Of a DNA stretch of 64,000 nt, positions 1 through 10,189 are shown piece by piece. The stretch is from Drosophila pseudoobscura. Taxonomy: Eukaryota > Arthropoda > Insecta > Diptera > Drosophilidae. The number at the start of each line of letters is the position of its first letter. Position 1 is the first letter of the stretch. The notes under the pieces were generated by a model. The model was not told the origin of the DNA. It saw only the letters and a list, made by a program, of their open reading frames with translations, and did no database searches. The position numbers and the translations under genes are program-made. The stretch is from the NCBI RefSeq assembly GCF_009870125.1, contig NC_046681.1:22023001-22087000 (forward strand), given 5' to 3'.

Positions 1-2268
1 GGGAAAACCCCTTTCGTGGCCCACTACCTGCCTGTGCCACCGGCCATCCCATCTCTTTATCAGCATTCAACCAGCCAGCATCGTACTCGCCGGTCGAACA
101 AAACCAGAAAACCGCGGCGAGCTTTTCATTTCAATTTGCTGCCAAAAATGCCCACAGATGTGGCAGTCGCGGAGGCGGAGGAGGGGCCATGCAGCCGTTT
201 GGCCGCTCGTTGGCCAATTTAGTTTTAACGTTGCAGCTGCGGCTGGTGCTGGGGCTGGGTCTGGTGCTCCTTCTGTTATCATTCAATTGGCGCCGCCCTC
301 TGCTGCAATTTTGAATGCCAAGTACAGGCAGTGGAGGTGGGAGCGTGAGGCGGCGGCACGTGATCGTGGTCGATAGGGATTGAGGGACCACGGAGCGCTG
401 GGAGTTATCGGTAAGATAATTATATAGGTTGTCGTGTGATGGATACTGAAAGTTTGTTTCCAGGCCCTCCCATACCTCTGGGAGCATGATTCTCCGCCTG
501 TGGTAATGATGATCCCATAATTTCCACTTATTTGCAGCTTTACAGTGTTTACAGGGAACAGTTTTTATACCCGTGAATGCCTCTAACACCCAGAAGGAGG
601 CGTTTCCGAACCCTCAAAGTATATATTCCTGATCCACATCAATGGCCGAGTCGACCATGTCTAGCAGGTGGCTAGAAGCAGGCCTGAAGCAGATGGAATC
701 CAATATTGCAGCCTTTCTATGATTCTATCTCACTCTCCCCCATGCAGTGTGCGCCCTCTGGCGGAAGAGAGCGAGAAAAAAGACTTTGGTGTGTTGTTGG
801 TGTTGGTGGAAAAAGAGAAAGAAAGGGAATGAAGGCTCATTGGAATGATGGGAAAGCTTTGATCCATTACTAAAATCCACAACTGATTCTTAAATCTATC
901 TCTTTCAGATCTCTTCAAAATTTCATCGCTAGCGATAGCTGGGAATACCCAAAACTGATGTTGAAATCAATCTGGTCCGGAAGGAAGGAAGGAATTCCCC
1001 AAGGAAAACAAAGTCAAAGGCTCATAGGAAGCATACTCCATATCTTTCTGTGAGACTTCGGTTTCTCCCTGAAATTGGTAACCATACAAAGCCCTTTCCA
1101 TACCCCTTACTGACATTCATCTCTTCCAGCTGCCATCTCTATGCCCTTCGAGTGCATTCGAGTTCCGGATTCCGTCATGGGTTTAATTGGGCGAGTGCAA
1201 TCCTCCCCACTTTCGAGACAGCCACTTGGCTTGGCCTTTGGGCCCCCCCTCACCAAATTAGCTTGACTAACCCCTGGACAAGCAGATGTTGGCTCCCTCC
1301 CCCTCCCCTGGGACATATTGTCACCTCAAACACAGCAGACGAGGGCGATGGCGACGGCGATGGCTGTTGACAACGACAACAGCCCGTTGGGCATTCGTTC
1401 CGTTCCGTTCTGTTCTGTCCGGGCGTCAAGTGCATGACTATCTGATTGCATTCTGTGTGAATAGTGGATGGAAAAGCGTTTAAAAACATTAAACTGCGTC
1501 CGGTTACGTGCCTGGAATTTCGAGCTTCAACAGAAAGGACCAAAGGAAGCAAAAGGAGGGGTATCGTATCAGCTGAATGGCCTAATCCTAACAAAGGAGG
1601 AGGAAGAGGAGTAGGGGTGTGCGTATACCGCTCCACATGCATGCCAAATTGGTTTAATTCAATAACATTTTCAAACAAACTTGTTTCAGAGGCCACAGCG
1701 CTTATGAGTCAGCGTTTTAAATTGCTTTCGTTGGAGCCCTGCTCTACGCCGCGAGCCATTTCCCAGTTATGTTGCTCAAAAGTCTGGAAAGTAATTCTAT
1801 TAAAAACAACAAAAATAATGCAAGAAAATAACTGCGCTTCCGACTAAAAGAACTAACTACATCAGCGGCCACGGCGATGGTGGGCAGGGAGGAGGGGCCC
1901 GGAACGTGAGCTCGATAACATTTTAGCTGGATAAACAAATTTCTTTGGCGAGTGAGCAAGAGCAAAGCAAATATGAAATTCCATTAATTTGATGGATGCT
2001 TCAGGCAGAACCAAGAACCGGCAACCAACAACCGGCAACCGGTATGGAAATATGTGATAGGACTTCGACTTCGAGTACAACATGCACCACGGGACGTATG
2101 ATTAATGCAATGTCTGCCGCACTGACTGGCCGTCAAGTCAGTGTCGAGAGGACAACAATGAATTAATTAATGAAGTGCACACTACCATGCAACCAACAGC
2201 AGTCCCAGAGCAATGTATTTACATATGTATATCCCCAGTAACTATAGTTTTTATGGTCTTTCTTCAGG
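1..2268. other. non-coding stretch, no gene supported
   Basis: Short open frames here overlap on both strands and none shows a convincing domain, signal peptide or splice structure. The DNA is ordinary fly intergenic or intronic sequence with simple CAG/CTG-like and GGAA-type patches. Nothing allows a gene call. Confidence 0.5.
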
Positions 2269-2494
2269 TTGTCAAGATTTCTGTGCCTCTTGATGGATGG
2301 TGGCTGCAGCCACAACAGGTGTCTGCCTCTGCTATCATTGTCGAACAGGATACAGCCATCAAGGATACAGGTTTGATAGGTTTTCCTACACCCCGGAGGT
2401 GTATCTTGGCAATCATTTGGCACTAATGACATTGCTGTGATGGCTGTATCGTACGAATGGACGCTTTGGTTAAGAAACAATTATCGAAGATGAC
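2269..2494 (+). pseudogene. possible exon or decayed coding segment
   Basis: After a plausible acceptor (TTTCTTCAG ending at 2268) the + strand reads as protein-like sequence including VPLDGWWLQPQQ and a stretch near 2400-2494 containing VSYEWTLWLRNNYRR. The two halves are in different frames, changing around the CCCC run near 2393, so the segment is either broken or not coding. The minus strand is also open here for 105 codons, which weakens the case. No family is recognised and no upstream exon was found. Confidence 0.2.
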
Positions 2495-2699
2495 ATGTAA
2501 GCCAATCGGAGATCTATTCATATCTTTAATCAGCCTATATTTATTTCAGGGCATGGTAATTGGAACCCAACATAAGGAAAAGAACGAAGAACTTGTAGGC
2601 ATCACCTCACCTTGTCCTTTCCATCTAAAGCGCAGTGTACAGTGGATCGATTTCTCTGAGAAAACACCCGAAAGTAGAGCTGAAGCCGCATAGGGAACA

Positions 2700-4240
2700 C
2701 CGGAAATGATCTCCCATCAAACGTGTCCAGTTTAAAGACCTCAAACTATCACTCAGGAAAGGATATGTGACGCCGCAACGGGCAGAGCACCGGGAAATGG
2801 AGGCTTAAAAGGAGGCTTCTCCTATTCCAACACATAGAAGACCCCCCTTTAAGTCCAGAAATCTTTCAAATTTAAGTCTTTAAACAATTAATTCCACACA
2901 AAACTCGTTACGCATTCCATAATGTCCATGAAATTCCATAATCCATGCAGCCGTTGACCCCCACCATTGCATCTGGCGGATAAAAACTTACTTCGCGACG
3001 TCTGGAACTATGTGGAATGCCTTGCCACCCCGCTCCTCCCTCCTCCTCCTGCTCCAAGTGGCAAAAAGTGTCTGCAACATAATCTCTCTGTTTGGGCAGG
3101 GGGCAAAAGCGATTTCCAAGTCATTGGGCAAGCCCAACTATGCCATATAATCGCATGATATATGCCTAATCTCTGCTGGAAACTTCTCTCTGCAAGTGGC
3201 AGAAGGGCAATGTGCAGGTCCGTGCTGGAGGAGAGTCAATTTCAGCGATTAAATTAAGAATGCATAACTTGCAGGCTTAACAGGGCTTCGAGGAGCGGCG
3301 GGGGAATGCGGAGGAGGAGCAGAAGGACTCCTGCAGCCAGAGCACGAACGGGGGCTCTGATTTTTATTTGCCATTCTCTTGGCCTCAGTTTCTCTTTCGT
3401 GGGCGAGGAGGAAGCACAGGCCACTTATCTACGTTCTTTTTTTTCCAATTTGCGATTTGTTTGCTGCTCTTCACTCAACCCAATGCCAGGCCAACTGGGG
3501 AGACCCGTGTCGGAAGGCTTCCTGTTTCTGTTTCCTTGTTTGTTTGGACTTCTCGGGATACATTGCTTTCTTGAATACCCTTGCAACGGATACCTTGCCT
3601 CAGATTCGAGCTGATATGCTGGAACCTACAAGATCGATTCACTATGTCATATATATGTCTGTCTTCGAAATAAAGAAACGTGGGCAGCTCTGCTTTAAAG
3701 CAAAATCTTACACTAACACAGCATTTGAGGTGTTGTAAAGAGCTACAGCATGTTTCCGCTTTGTAGAGCCGCTCGCTGTTACCACTCGCTCTTACCACTC
3801 GCAAATACCACTCGCTGTTACGACTCTGAGAGTGCTGGAAGATCTCTATCCACCCGACTCGCCACTCCGCTCTTGTAGAGTTTAGCAAGTCAGCTGGAAA
3901 TACTGAAGCACTCATCATACTCATCGCTGAAGCACTCGTCTATCCACCCTCCCACAAGCAAGGGTATCAAACTCTCCGGCCCATCGAGCTAGCCTTCCAT
4001 TGTGGTTCTTCGTGCTGCCTCTGCTGCTTGGACATGGTACGTGCCTGGTCGGGCCTTTTATAAACATCTTGTACCATAACTGGTCCGGCGCACTGTATTT
4101 GTTTTTAATACAAATCCCATTTGTTGGTGTTCGTGGGTAGAGAAGGGGAGAGGTCAAGGTGGTAAGATCTGCATCATTGTCAGACTAGTACCTTTACTAA
4201 GGTGGAAAGATGATAGTTCCCCGCATCAACCATCAAATCT
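2700..4240. other. non-coding stretch with a short degenerate repeat
   Basis: No supported gene. Around 3770-3830 a 12-14 bp unit of the type TTACCACTCGCT recurs about four times imperfectly. A long minus-strand open frame at 3475-3924 has no recognisable motif and is probably chance. The sequence just left of 4245 may be the ragged edge of the nardilysin tandem duplication. Confidence 0.5.
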
Positions 4241-4244
4241 ATTC

Positions 4245-5815
4245 GTCATAGATCCTTTTTCGAACAGCGATACGATACCAAAAGACAGAGAGCATCCTTT
4301 TATTACATGTGGATTTTAGTTTTTCACTTAAAACTAAATTTAGTGAGTCAAAACATAATGGGACGTGCTAAGTCAATAAAAAGCCGCTTTCCGCGTATCC
4401 CACCGCCACGCGAAATGGTGCTAATAACTGTCGAGGAGATGACCGAGCTTATTCAGACCTTTTCCCAAATACATTTTGAAAAGGAGGAGAATCCCCAACC
4501 CTATGTGGAGGTGAACAACGACGACCATAAGTATGGCGAATGGAAGCTGCCCGAGGGGGCAAAGTCCTCGAAGGAGAGGGCCTATGAAATCATGCGGGAG
4601 CTTAATAAATGTCCCTATCCGGAGTACATTCAGCCACCGCGCCCGAGGGTGCACTGCAGCCCTTTCCAAGATTTGATGCCCGTTGCGTTCACCAGCGGGA
4701 AACGAATCTTCGACGACGTCAAGGAGGAGATCGAAGCTATTACGAATGCGGCGCGGGACCGAGCAGCCGGCATCGAGCCACCCTGCGAGGGAGCCGTAGG
4801 GTGGGTAAACATATAGACTCTTCTTAAGGGGCTTATCACCATTTCCGATGAGCTCTATCTCGATATAGATGCCCGTCTGTTCGAACAAGAGCTGTTCATC
4901 GGAAATTTTGCGCTGCACTTCTTCCAAAAAGTTTGACAATGAGCCGAGATCTGCGTTAGAGGCCGAGATGGTAGCCCATTTCTACCAATCACTGGAACCG
5001 AAAGCTTCCGAAAGTAATTGTTTTTGTAGTCCAATAATAAATCCAAAACGTCCTGCTGTGCGAGACTTTTCACCTTTCGTGTGTACTTGCTTTTCCTTGC
5101 GATCAAAGAACTACTCAGCAGCAACGATCTCACTCCAGTTCCGTATTACTTCTTTGTCTAGGCTGGGTTCGCCCAGTCTCTTGCCACTGATGAGGGATTC
5201 GCTCGGTACGTCGGTCCACATGGTCGGCGTATCGTCCAGCGAGGATGGATTATCTAATTTTGGGCTTTTGTAAGTGGAAAGGTACTTGTTGTATTGCTTC
5301 AAGCGCATTGCTTACCTGCTAAAGCTCCGATTGAACTGCAGAACGTTCCCGGGCCATGGCATCGGGAAGCATGAGCGGTGCTCTCAGAAATTCAGAAATA
5401 TAAACATGTTCACAAGCACAGCACAGGCATATAAGTTGTTCTAAAATTAGATACTTGTAAATTTCGATTCAAACTAAGAAAACGAACAAATTTTGTTTAG
5501 ACGCCTAGACTTTCAGGGACGCCTCTTTCGTTTGAACTGAAAGGGCCCTAAAAGGAATCACAGCTGTTTTTACGGATTTGACGAGGCTTGCTATTGGATA
5601 TGGATGTTGATGTATACAAAGAATTTAAAGGGGAACTTACTGACTTAAAATACTCTACATAACAGCATAAATTTACCCTCTGAAGGAGCCTAATCTGTCC
5701 AGCAGAGACAGCCAGCGAGAGGTCGCTTGGGAAAACAGCGAGTATCGAGTAGAGTGAAGCGAGTAGAGCTCGCAGTGAAGCTTTTGCGGCAATCCTATAA
5801 AGAAAACTTTGCATA
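4245..5815 (-). pseudogene. decayed tandem copy of the nardilysin-like gene
   Basis: This block is a shrunken duplicate of 6172-9860. Its left edge (4245-4320) matches the 3' flank of the intact gene (6172-6250) almost base for base. From about 4797 on, blocks match the 3' end of the coding region (minus-strand residues such as ISDEQLL, IELIGNG, KRLGEPSLD, NPSSLDD). A short block at about 5330-5395 matches the N-terminal half (8918-8990 of the intact copy). The block at 5400-5800 matches the intact 5' flank (9530-9860). Most of the protease, including the zinc motif, has been lost in several internal deletions, and the remaining frame is broken, so no M16 enzyme can be made. A foreign 480-bp segment with its own open reading frame sits between the first two blocks. 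This is a host gene duplicate, not a virus-like element. Confidence 0.85.
4358..4816 (+). CDS. unrecognised ORF inserted in the nardilysin pseudogene
   Basis: A 152-residue open frame starts at ATG 4358; an upstream in-frame ATG at 4307 lies in the duplicated flank. It encodes a charged, proline-containing protein with segments such as KSRFPRIPPPREMVLITVEE and KSSKERAYEIMRELNKCPYP. There is no signal peptide or membrane segment. Codon use looks like real fly coding sequence. Its last codons (from about 4797, GWVNI) are read out of the antisense nardilysin remnant, so the original C-terminus is lost and the stop is borrowed. The segment 4321-4796 has no counterpart in the intact nardilysin copy, so it was inserted or captured there. 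It could be a truncated retrocopy or a young gene. I do not recognise the family. Confidence 0.5.
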   Translation: MGRAKSIKSRFPRIPPPREMVLITVEEMTELIQTFSQIHFEKEENPQPYVEVNNDDHKYGEWKLPEGAKSSKERAYEIMRELNKCPYPEYIQPPRPRVHCSPFQDLMPVAFTSGKRIFDDVKEEIEAITNAARDRAAGIEPPCEGAVGWVNI

Positions 5816-5816
5816 A

Positions 5817-6157
5817 ATGGACACCTGCGGTGACGCTCATGATTATAATGGTCCAACCGACTCCATTGCGGGGCGGAAGGAAACCAATGATCGACCAAAG
5901 GACGCAGAAGGTGCCCCAGAGTCAGTGGAGGAAATGAGAATGGAATTGGAAAGCCTGCGAGTGGCGCAACCTCCTGATCAAAGCTGTTGTCTACGCAGGC
6001 ATGAGGATCGAATACCTCCAAAAGAAGGTGGGTGCCAAACTCCGGAAGACCAGAAAGAAGGAGATGCCATCGAGCACATTGAGTCCTGCTGAGGTTTTGG
6101 AAGTACTAGGAATTTTGCCGCCCACTAAGAAGTCGACTGATCAGGAGAGTGGAAGAA
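5817..6157 (+). pseudogene. small unrecognised gene, one frame break
   Basis: ATG 5817 opens an acidic, hydrophilic protein (MDTCGDAHDYNG...) with a predicted helical stretch SVEEMRMELESLR ending near 5965. From there the first frame becomes unlike protein and stops at 6092. The +1 frame continues the same helical character (NLLIKAVVYAGMRIEYLQKK, then SPAEVLEVLGILPP) and ends with TGA at about 6157. The simplest reading is a single gene of about 113 residues with a one-base frame difference near 5965-5975, from mutation or a sequencing error. It lies between the two nardilysin copies and directly abuts the duplicated promoter of the decayed copy, head to head, so it may use that promoter. Family unknown. 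A coiled coil is inferred, not proven. Confidence 0.45.
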
Positions 6158-6278
6158 AATGATAATGATATCGATGGATTCTTTTTCGACCAGCGATACG
6201 ATACCAAAAGACAGGGAGCATCCTTTTATTACATGTGGATTTTGGTTTTGTGGTTAACAAATCAGTACGCTGTGATTT

Positions 6279-9200
6279 CTATGACTTTCTATTCGACTTT
6301 GGATTCGTGATGAACGGTGGGTAAACATGTAGATTCTTTTTGAAGGCCGGAATGTCCACGATGTGTGTGGCATCTTCACCATTTCCGATGAGCTCTATCT
6401 TAATATTGCTGCCTGTCTGCTCGTACAAGAGCTGTTCATCGGAAATGTTGCGCTGAACTTCTTCCAATAAACTTAACAACGAGCCGCTTTGTGCATTTCC
6501 TGGTTCCGAAACCAGCCTACCAGCCACAGCTTCCGAGATAGGCAGCGTTAAGGGCCGAGACGGTGGCCTGTTTCGACCAATCACTTGAACCGAAAGCTTG
6601 CGAAAGTTATTGCTTTCGAAGTCCAATAATAAATCCAAGACGTCCCGCTTTGTGAGACCATTAAGCGTTTTTATTTGCTTTTCCTTGCGATCAAAGAAGT
6701 ATTCAGACGTTACGATCTCACTCCAGTTGCGCATTACCTCCTCGTCCAGGCTGGGTTCGCCCAGCCTCTTGCCACTGATGAGGGTCTCGCGCACATCATC
6801 GAACTCCGTTTCGCTGAGCTGATCCACAAGCTCCGGTACGCGAGACCTGAACGCCTCGATGCGTCGGTCCACGTGGTCGGCCGAGTGCTTGGTCTCCTGA
6901 GTGTTGACTGTGATGACACAGGCCAGTACGCCGTAGCCGATGCGCTGATTGAGGCTCAGGCTGTAGCCCAGCTGTTCTTGGGTGCGCAGCTGATTGAAGA
7001 AGGGCTCTTCCACAATCAGCTCCACCAGGTCCATCAGGCACTCCAACTTGAGATCACTTGGTCCAATTTGATAGTAGTTTGTTACAATCGTGTTCGTGTC
7101 CCTGTGGTTGAGGGCTTTCGCCCGCAAGTAATGCGATCCGAGGGGTATCTGCACTAGGCTGTCGTCCAGCGAGGATGGATTATCTAACTTTTGGCTTTCG
7201 TAAGTGGAAAGGACTTGTTGCATTGCTGCACGCGCTTGTTCATCGGTAAAGTTTCCTTGTATGAGTCCTTGGACGTACATTTTCTTGTGGAAATTCTCCT
7301 TGAAGTGCTGGATATCGTCCACGGTTATGTGATCGATTGATTCGTATTTCTCCAGCATACTAAATCGTTTGTTCTCCAAAACCATTAAACGCAAGTCGAG
7401 ATTCAAGATCTTTCCAGAAAAGAGAGCACTGAAAATTTGACGTTTCTTGAGGTCTTTAAAGGAAATCACTTGGGCTGGATCCAACTCCAGAGTGGACATC
7501 ACCTTCATGATTATTTCCAGCAAAAGAGGAAGTTTCTGGCTGTAACCACTAACACGCAGGACCAGACCCTTGTCACCGATATAGAGGCCATAGGATAGAC
7601 CGGCCTCTAAAGCTGGATACAATTGCTCGGCGATGCTGAATTCCACCAGGTAGGTAAAGAGGACGCCCACCATATAATTCTTTGCACTTTCCCGAATCAA
7701 AGGAGTGATGAAGTATATGTTTATAAAGCCATCGGGCAGTTGGAAGATATCGTCTTGTCGGAACCACAACTCGCAGTAATCGTCCCTTATGAGGGCCCTG
7801 GGATGACGCGGTATGTGTGGCCTGCCAGCCTCCTGCCAGTGCAGCGTGAAGTCCGTGGTTATGAAGGGATTTGATTGTGGAAAGGTCAGTTCATTCAGTG
7901 GTGCCGGATCATACCACATGGCCTTCCATTTGGAGGGCATAGAAATCGTCGTGTACTGCGTGCCAAACCATTTCTCCCGCTGATCGTATTTATGATCCAT
8001 GTATGGTATGTGCGAGGAGATCATTATATTGAAATGAAACTCACTTAGGTTCTTTTTAAGGAGCACCATGGCAGCCGGATCGAATTCGAAATACAGATTT
8101 GGTCCCGTAAGGACATCTTTTGGTGGCAGATAACTAATGCCCTCCACCACACGCTGTACGTTGTCCATCGAAGGTAGCTCGATCTCGAATCGAAAATTAT
8201 TGGCTGCAATCTGCTGAAACTCCTTGTACGAATCCTCTCGATGATGGGCGCTCTCATTCAGCAGCTTAATCCAGGCAAACGTCGCCTCCAATACCTCGTC
8301 TATGTGCTCGAAGCCATCGTCCGTAAGGTAGATGCAGATGTTGAAGAGAGAGTAAATGGAGTTCGATTCAAAGCTGCTTCCTCCAGTGCCCGCCATAACG
8401 CTCATGCACCAGAGACGGCGACGCAAGTAGGAGCACAGGCTGCCCACGCCCTCGTAGCCGATCAGTTGCGAGAGAAAGGCATCCGGCTTGCATCGATACT
8501 GATGCCGCATCGGTGGCAGAACCCACGTCAACTCCAGCTTGCACACGTCCTCCACGGGCTGCACAAGAATCACATCGCTAAATAACGTTTCATTAAAGGC
8601 TTTCTGATAGCTCAAACTGTTCATGTCTGAGGCATTCTCTTGGCTATTGGGTATATCTGCACAGTGACGGACTAGTAGTGCCTCCAGTTCGTCCAACGAT
8701 TGCTGCGACTGAATGCAGACAATCATACGATTGGATCCGTAATGCTTTCGTCGAAATTCGTGAAGTGCCTCTTGCAGCAGTCTGTCATCTACCTGGTCTT
8801 GAAGAGATGCCAGATTTCCCCAGCTGAAAGTGCCATGGGGGTACTCATCGCTGGCCAAGCTCGCCAATATCTGGTCACGGCGCACCTCGTCCCGCATATA
8901 CACCTGCTCGAACTCCGATTGGACTGCAGAACGTTCCCGGGCCATGGCATCGGGCAGCAGAAGCGGTGCTCTTATCAGGTTCATAAATATATCCATACCC
9001 TTGTCCAGATGGGCCTCTTCCACCTCAAAGTAAAAGCACGTCTCCTCGTTCTCTGTGTGCGCGTTGGTGAAGCCGCCGTTTTTTGTTATAAACGCATCAA
9101 ATTCGTTTTCAATTGGATACTTCTCGGAGCCCATGAATATCATATGCTCCAGAAAATGTGCCATTCCCTGATATTGGCGCGGCTCGCTGAACGATCCCAC

Positions 9201-9527
9201 GCTCACAAGCACCGCACAGGCAGCTAGTTTTCCATTGAAGTGCTCCATCGACGGATTGGACCACTCACTACCACTGTCCCCCACTGTGGGTAGATGATGG
9301 CGCACATCCTGTGTGTGTTCCATATTATTCGTAGGATCTGATATCAGCATGGCGCGCAATCCATTCGATAGACTTAGGGCCCGGTAGAGTTTCTTGTCGC
9401 CGTCGGATTTATCCGGTGGCTCGTGATATTGTACAGTGGTCTGAAATGTTCGATTTACCCACTTGTACACTTTATTCGTGATTATTCTGAGGCTGTGCCG
9501 TGGCTCGAAGCACATCTTCAATACCAT
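6279..9527 (-). CDS. nardilysin-like M16 metalloprotease
   Basis: A single uninterrupted frame of 1082 residues. The inverted zinc motif HFLEH is at residues 124-128 (ligands His124, His128; catalytic Glu127). The third ligand fits Glu205 in AVQSEFE, 81 residues after the first His as in insulin-degrading enzyme. The later M16 half-domains are present (FFNQLRTQEQLGYS, KRLGEPSLDEEVMRNWSEI), giving a clamshell protease of full family length. Family members cut peptides at dibasic sites (nardilysin) or degrade small peptides (IDE). The long acidic insertion of mammalian nardilysin is reduced to a few Asp/Lys residues at about 37-47. There is no clear signal peptide. The absence of introns in a gene this long suggests an origin by retroposition. 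A decayed tandem copy lies just downstream (4245-5815). Orthology to a named D. melanogaster nardilysin gene was not settled. Confidence 0.93.
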   Translation of the reverse strand: MVLKMCFEPRHSLRIITNKVYKWVNRTFQTTVQYHEPPDKSDGDKKLYRALSLSNGLRAMLISDPTNNMEHTQDVRHHLPTVGDSGSEWSNPSMEHFNGKLAACAVLVSVGSFSEPRQYQGMAHFLEHMIFMGSEKYPIENEFDAFITKNGGFTNAHTENEETCFYFEVEEAHLDKGMDIFMNLIRAPLLLPDAMARERSAVQSEFEQVYMRDEVRRDQILASLASDEYPHGTFSWGNLASLQDQVDDRLLQEALHEFRRKHYGSNRMIVCIQSQQSLDELEALLVRHCADIPNSQENASDMNSLSYQKAFNETLFSDVILVQPVEDVCKLELTWVLPPMRHQYRCKPDAFLSQLIGYEGVGSLCSYLRRRLWCMSVMAGTGGSSFESNSIYSLFNICIYLTDDGFEHIDEVLEATFAWIKLLNESAHHREDSYKEFQQIAANNFRFEIELPSMDNVQRVVEGISYLPPKDVLTGPNLYFEFDPAAMVLLKKNLSEFHFNIMISSHIPYMDHKYDQREKWFGTQYTTISMPSKWKAMWYDPAPLNELTFPQSNPFITTDFTLHWQEAGRPHIPRHPRALIRDDYCELWFRQDDIFQLPDGFINIYFITPLIRESAKNYMVGVLFTYLVEFSIAEQLYPALEAGLSYGLYIGDKGLVLRVSGYSQKLPLLLEIIMKVMSTLELDPAQVISFKDLKKRQIFSALFSGKILNLDLRLMVLENKRFSMLEKYESIDHITVDDIQHFKENFHKKMYVQGLIQGNFTDEQARAAMQQVLSTYESQKLDNPSSLDDSLVQIPLGSHYLRAKALNHRDTNTIVTNYYQIGPSDLKLECLMDLVELIVEEPFFNQLRTQEQLGYSLSLNQRIGYGVLACVITVNTQETKHSADHVDRRIEAFRSRVPELVDQLSETEFDDVRETLISGKRLGEPSLDEEVMRNWSEIVTSEYFFDRKEKQIKTLNGLTKRDVLDLLLDFESNNFRKLSVQVIGRNRPPSRPLTLPISEAVAGRLVSEPGNAQSGSLLSLLEEVQRNISDEQLLYEQTGSNIKIELIGNGEDATHIVDIPAFKKNLHVYPPFITNPKSNRKS

Positions 9528-9990
9528 ATGTTCTATTAGTTTTTTCTAAAATTCTCAAATACTCGTAAATTTCGATTAAAACAACAAAACGAACAAATTT
9601 TGTATAGACTCCTAGAATTTCAGGGATGTTTCTTTCTTTTGGTTACCAAATCTCTAGTAATTCTGAAACGCTCTCAATGTTAAGGTTGCTTGTTATTCGA
9701 TGTGTATGTTGCCATATACTAAGAATTAAAAGGGGAACATACTGACTTTACCCTTTGAAAGAGCCTACCCTGTCTGGCAGTCAGCCAGCGAGAGATCGCT
9801 AGTGAAAACAGCGAGTATAGAGCAGCGAGTAGAGCACGCAGCGAATCTTTTGCAGCTAGGAACGCAGGGCCATAGGTAGTCCACGAAGATTTGATGTCAT
9901 TTCTCAGAAGCAGACAACTAGCATTATTCACAGCCAAACTTATAAAGGACAAGTAAGAAACACAACTTCTCGTCCTTCTCACCAACTCGT
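9528..9990 (-). promoter_or_regulatory. 5' flank of the nardilysin-like gene
   Basis: About 9530-9860 is conserved with 5400-5800 of the decayed copy, including a run with several GCGAGTAGAG-like units (about 9790-9850 versus 5715-5785). Conservation of both flanks shows the duplication carried the promoter along. No TATA box was identified. Confidence 0.5.
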
Positions 9991-10189
9991 GTCCAGCGAA
10001 TCAACACCATTGCAGAGTCCTTCATCAGAGAGACAAGCGGTTACCCACCTCAGAATTGTACTAAGGATTATATAATCTATTGGGATCTTAGTGTATTAAT
10101 TAATAATGTGGAAATGGGTTTATATTTGCCGATTAAGTTAATGTATACTACGAGTATCAATTTCCTTGAGGTGTTTTTATGGATATTAC

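Noticed and set aside
131-589. 152-codon minus-strand open frame
   Set aside because: Low-complexity residues, overlapping open frames on the other strand, no domain or splice logic.
3475-3924. 149-codon minus-strand open frame
   Set aside because: No recognisable motif. It spans a degenerate short repeat and overlaps several + strand frames, so it is probably chance.
6675-9227. Long + strand frames across the nardilysin gene
   Set aside because: Antisense shadows of a long, codon-biased real gene.
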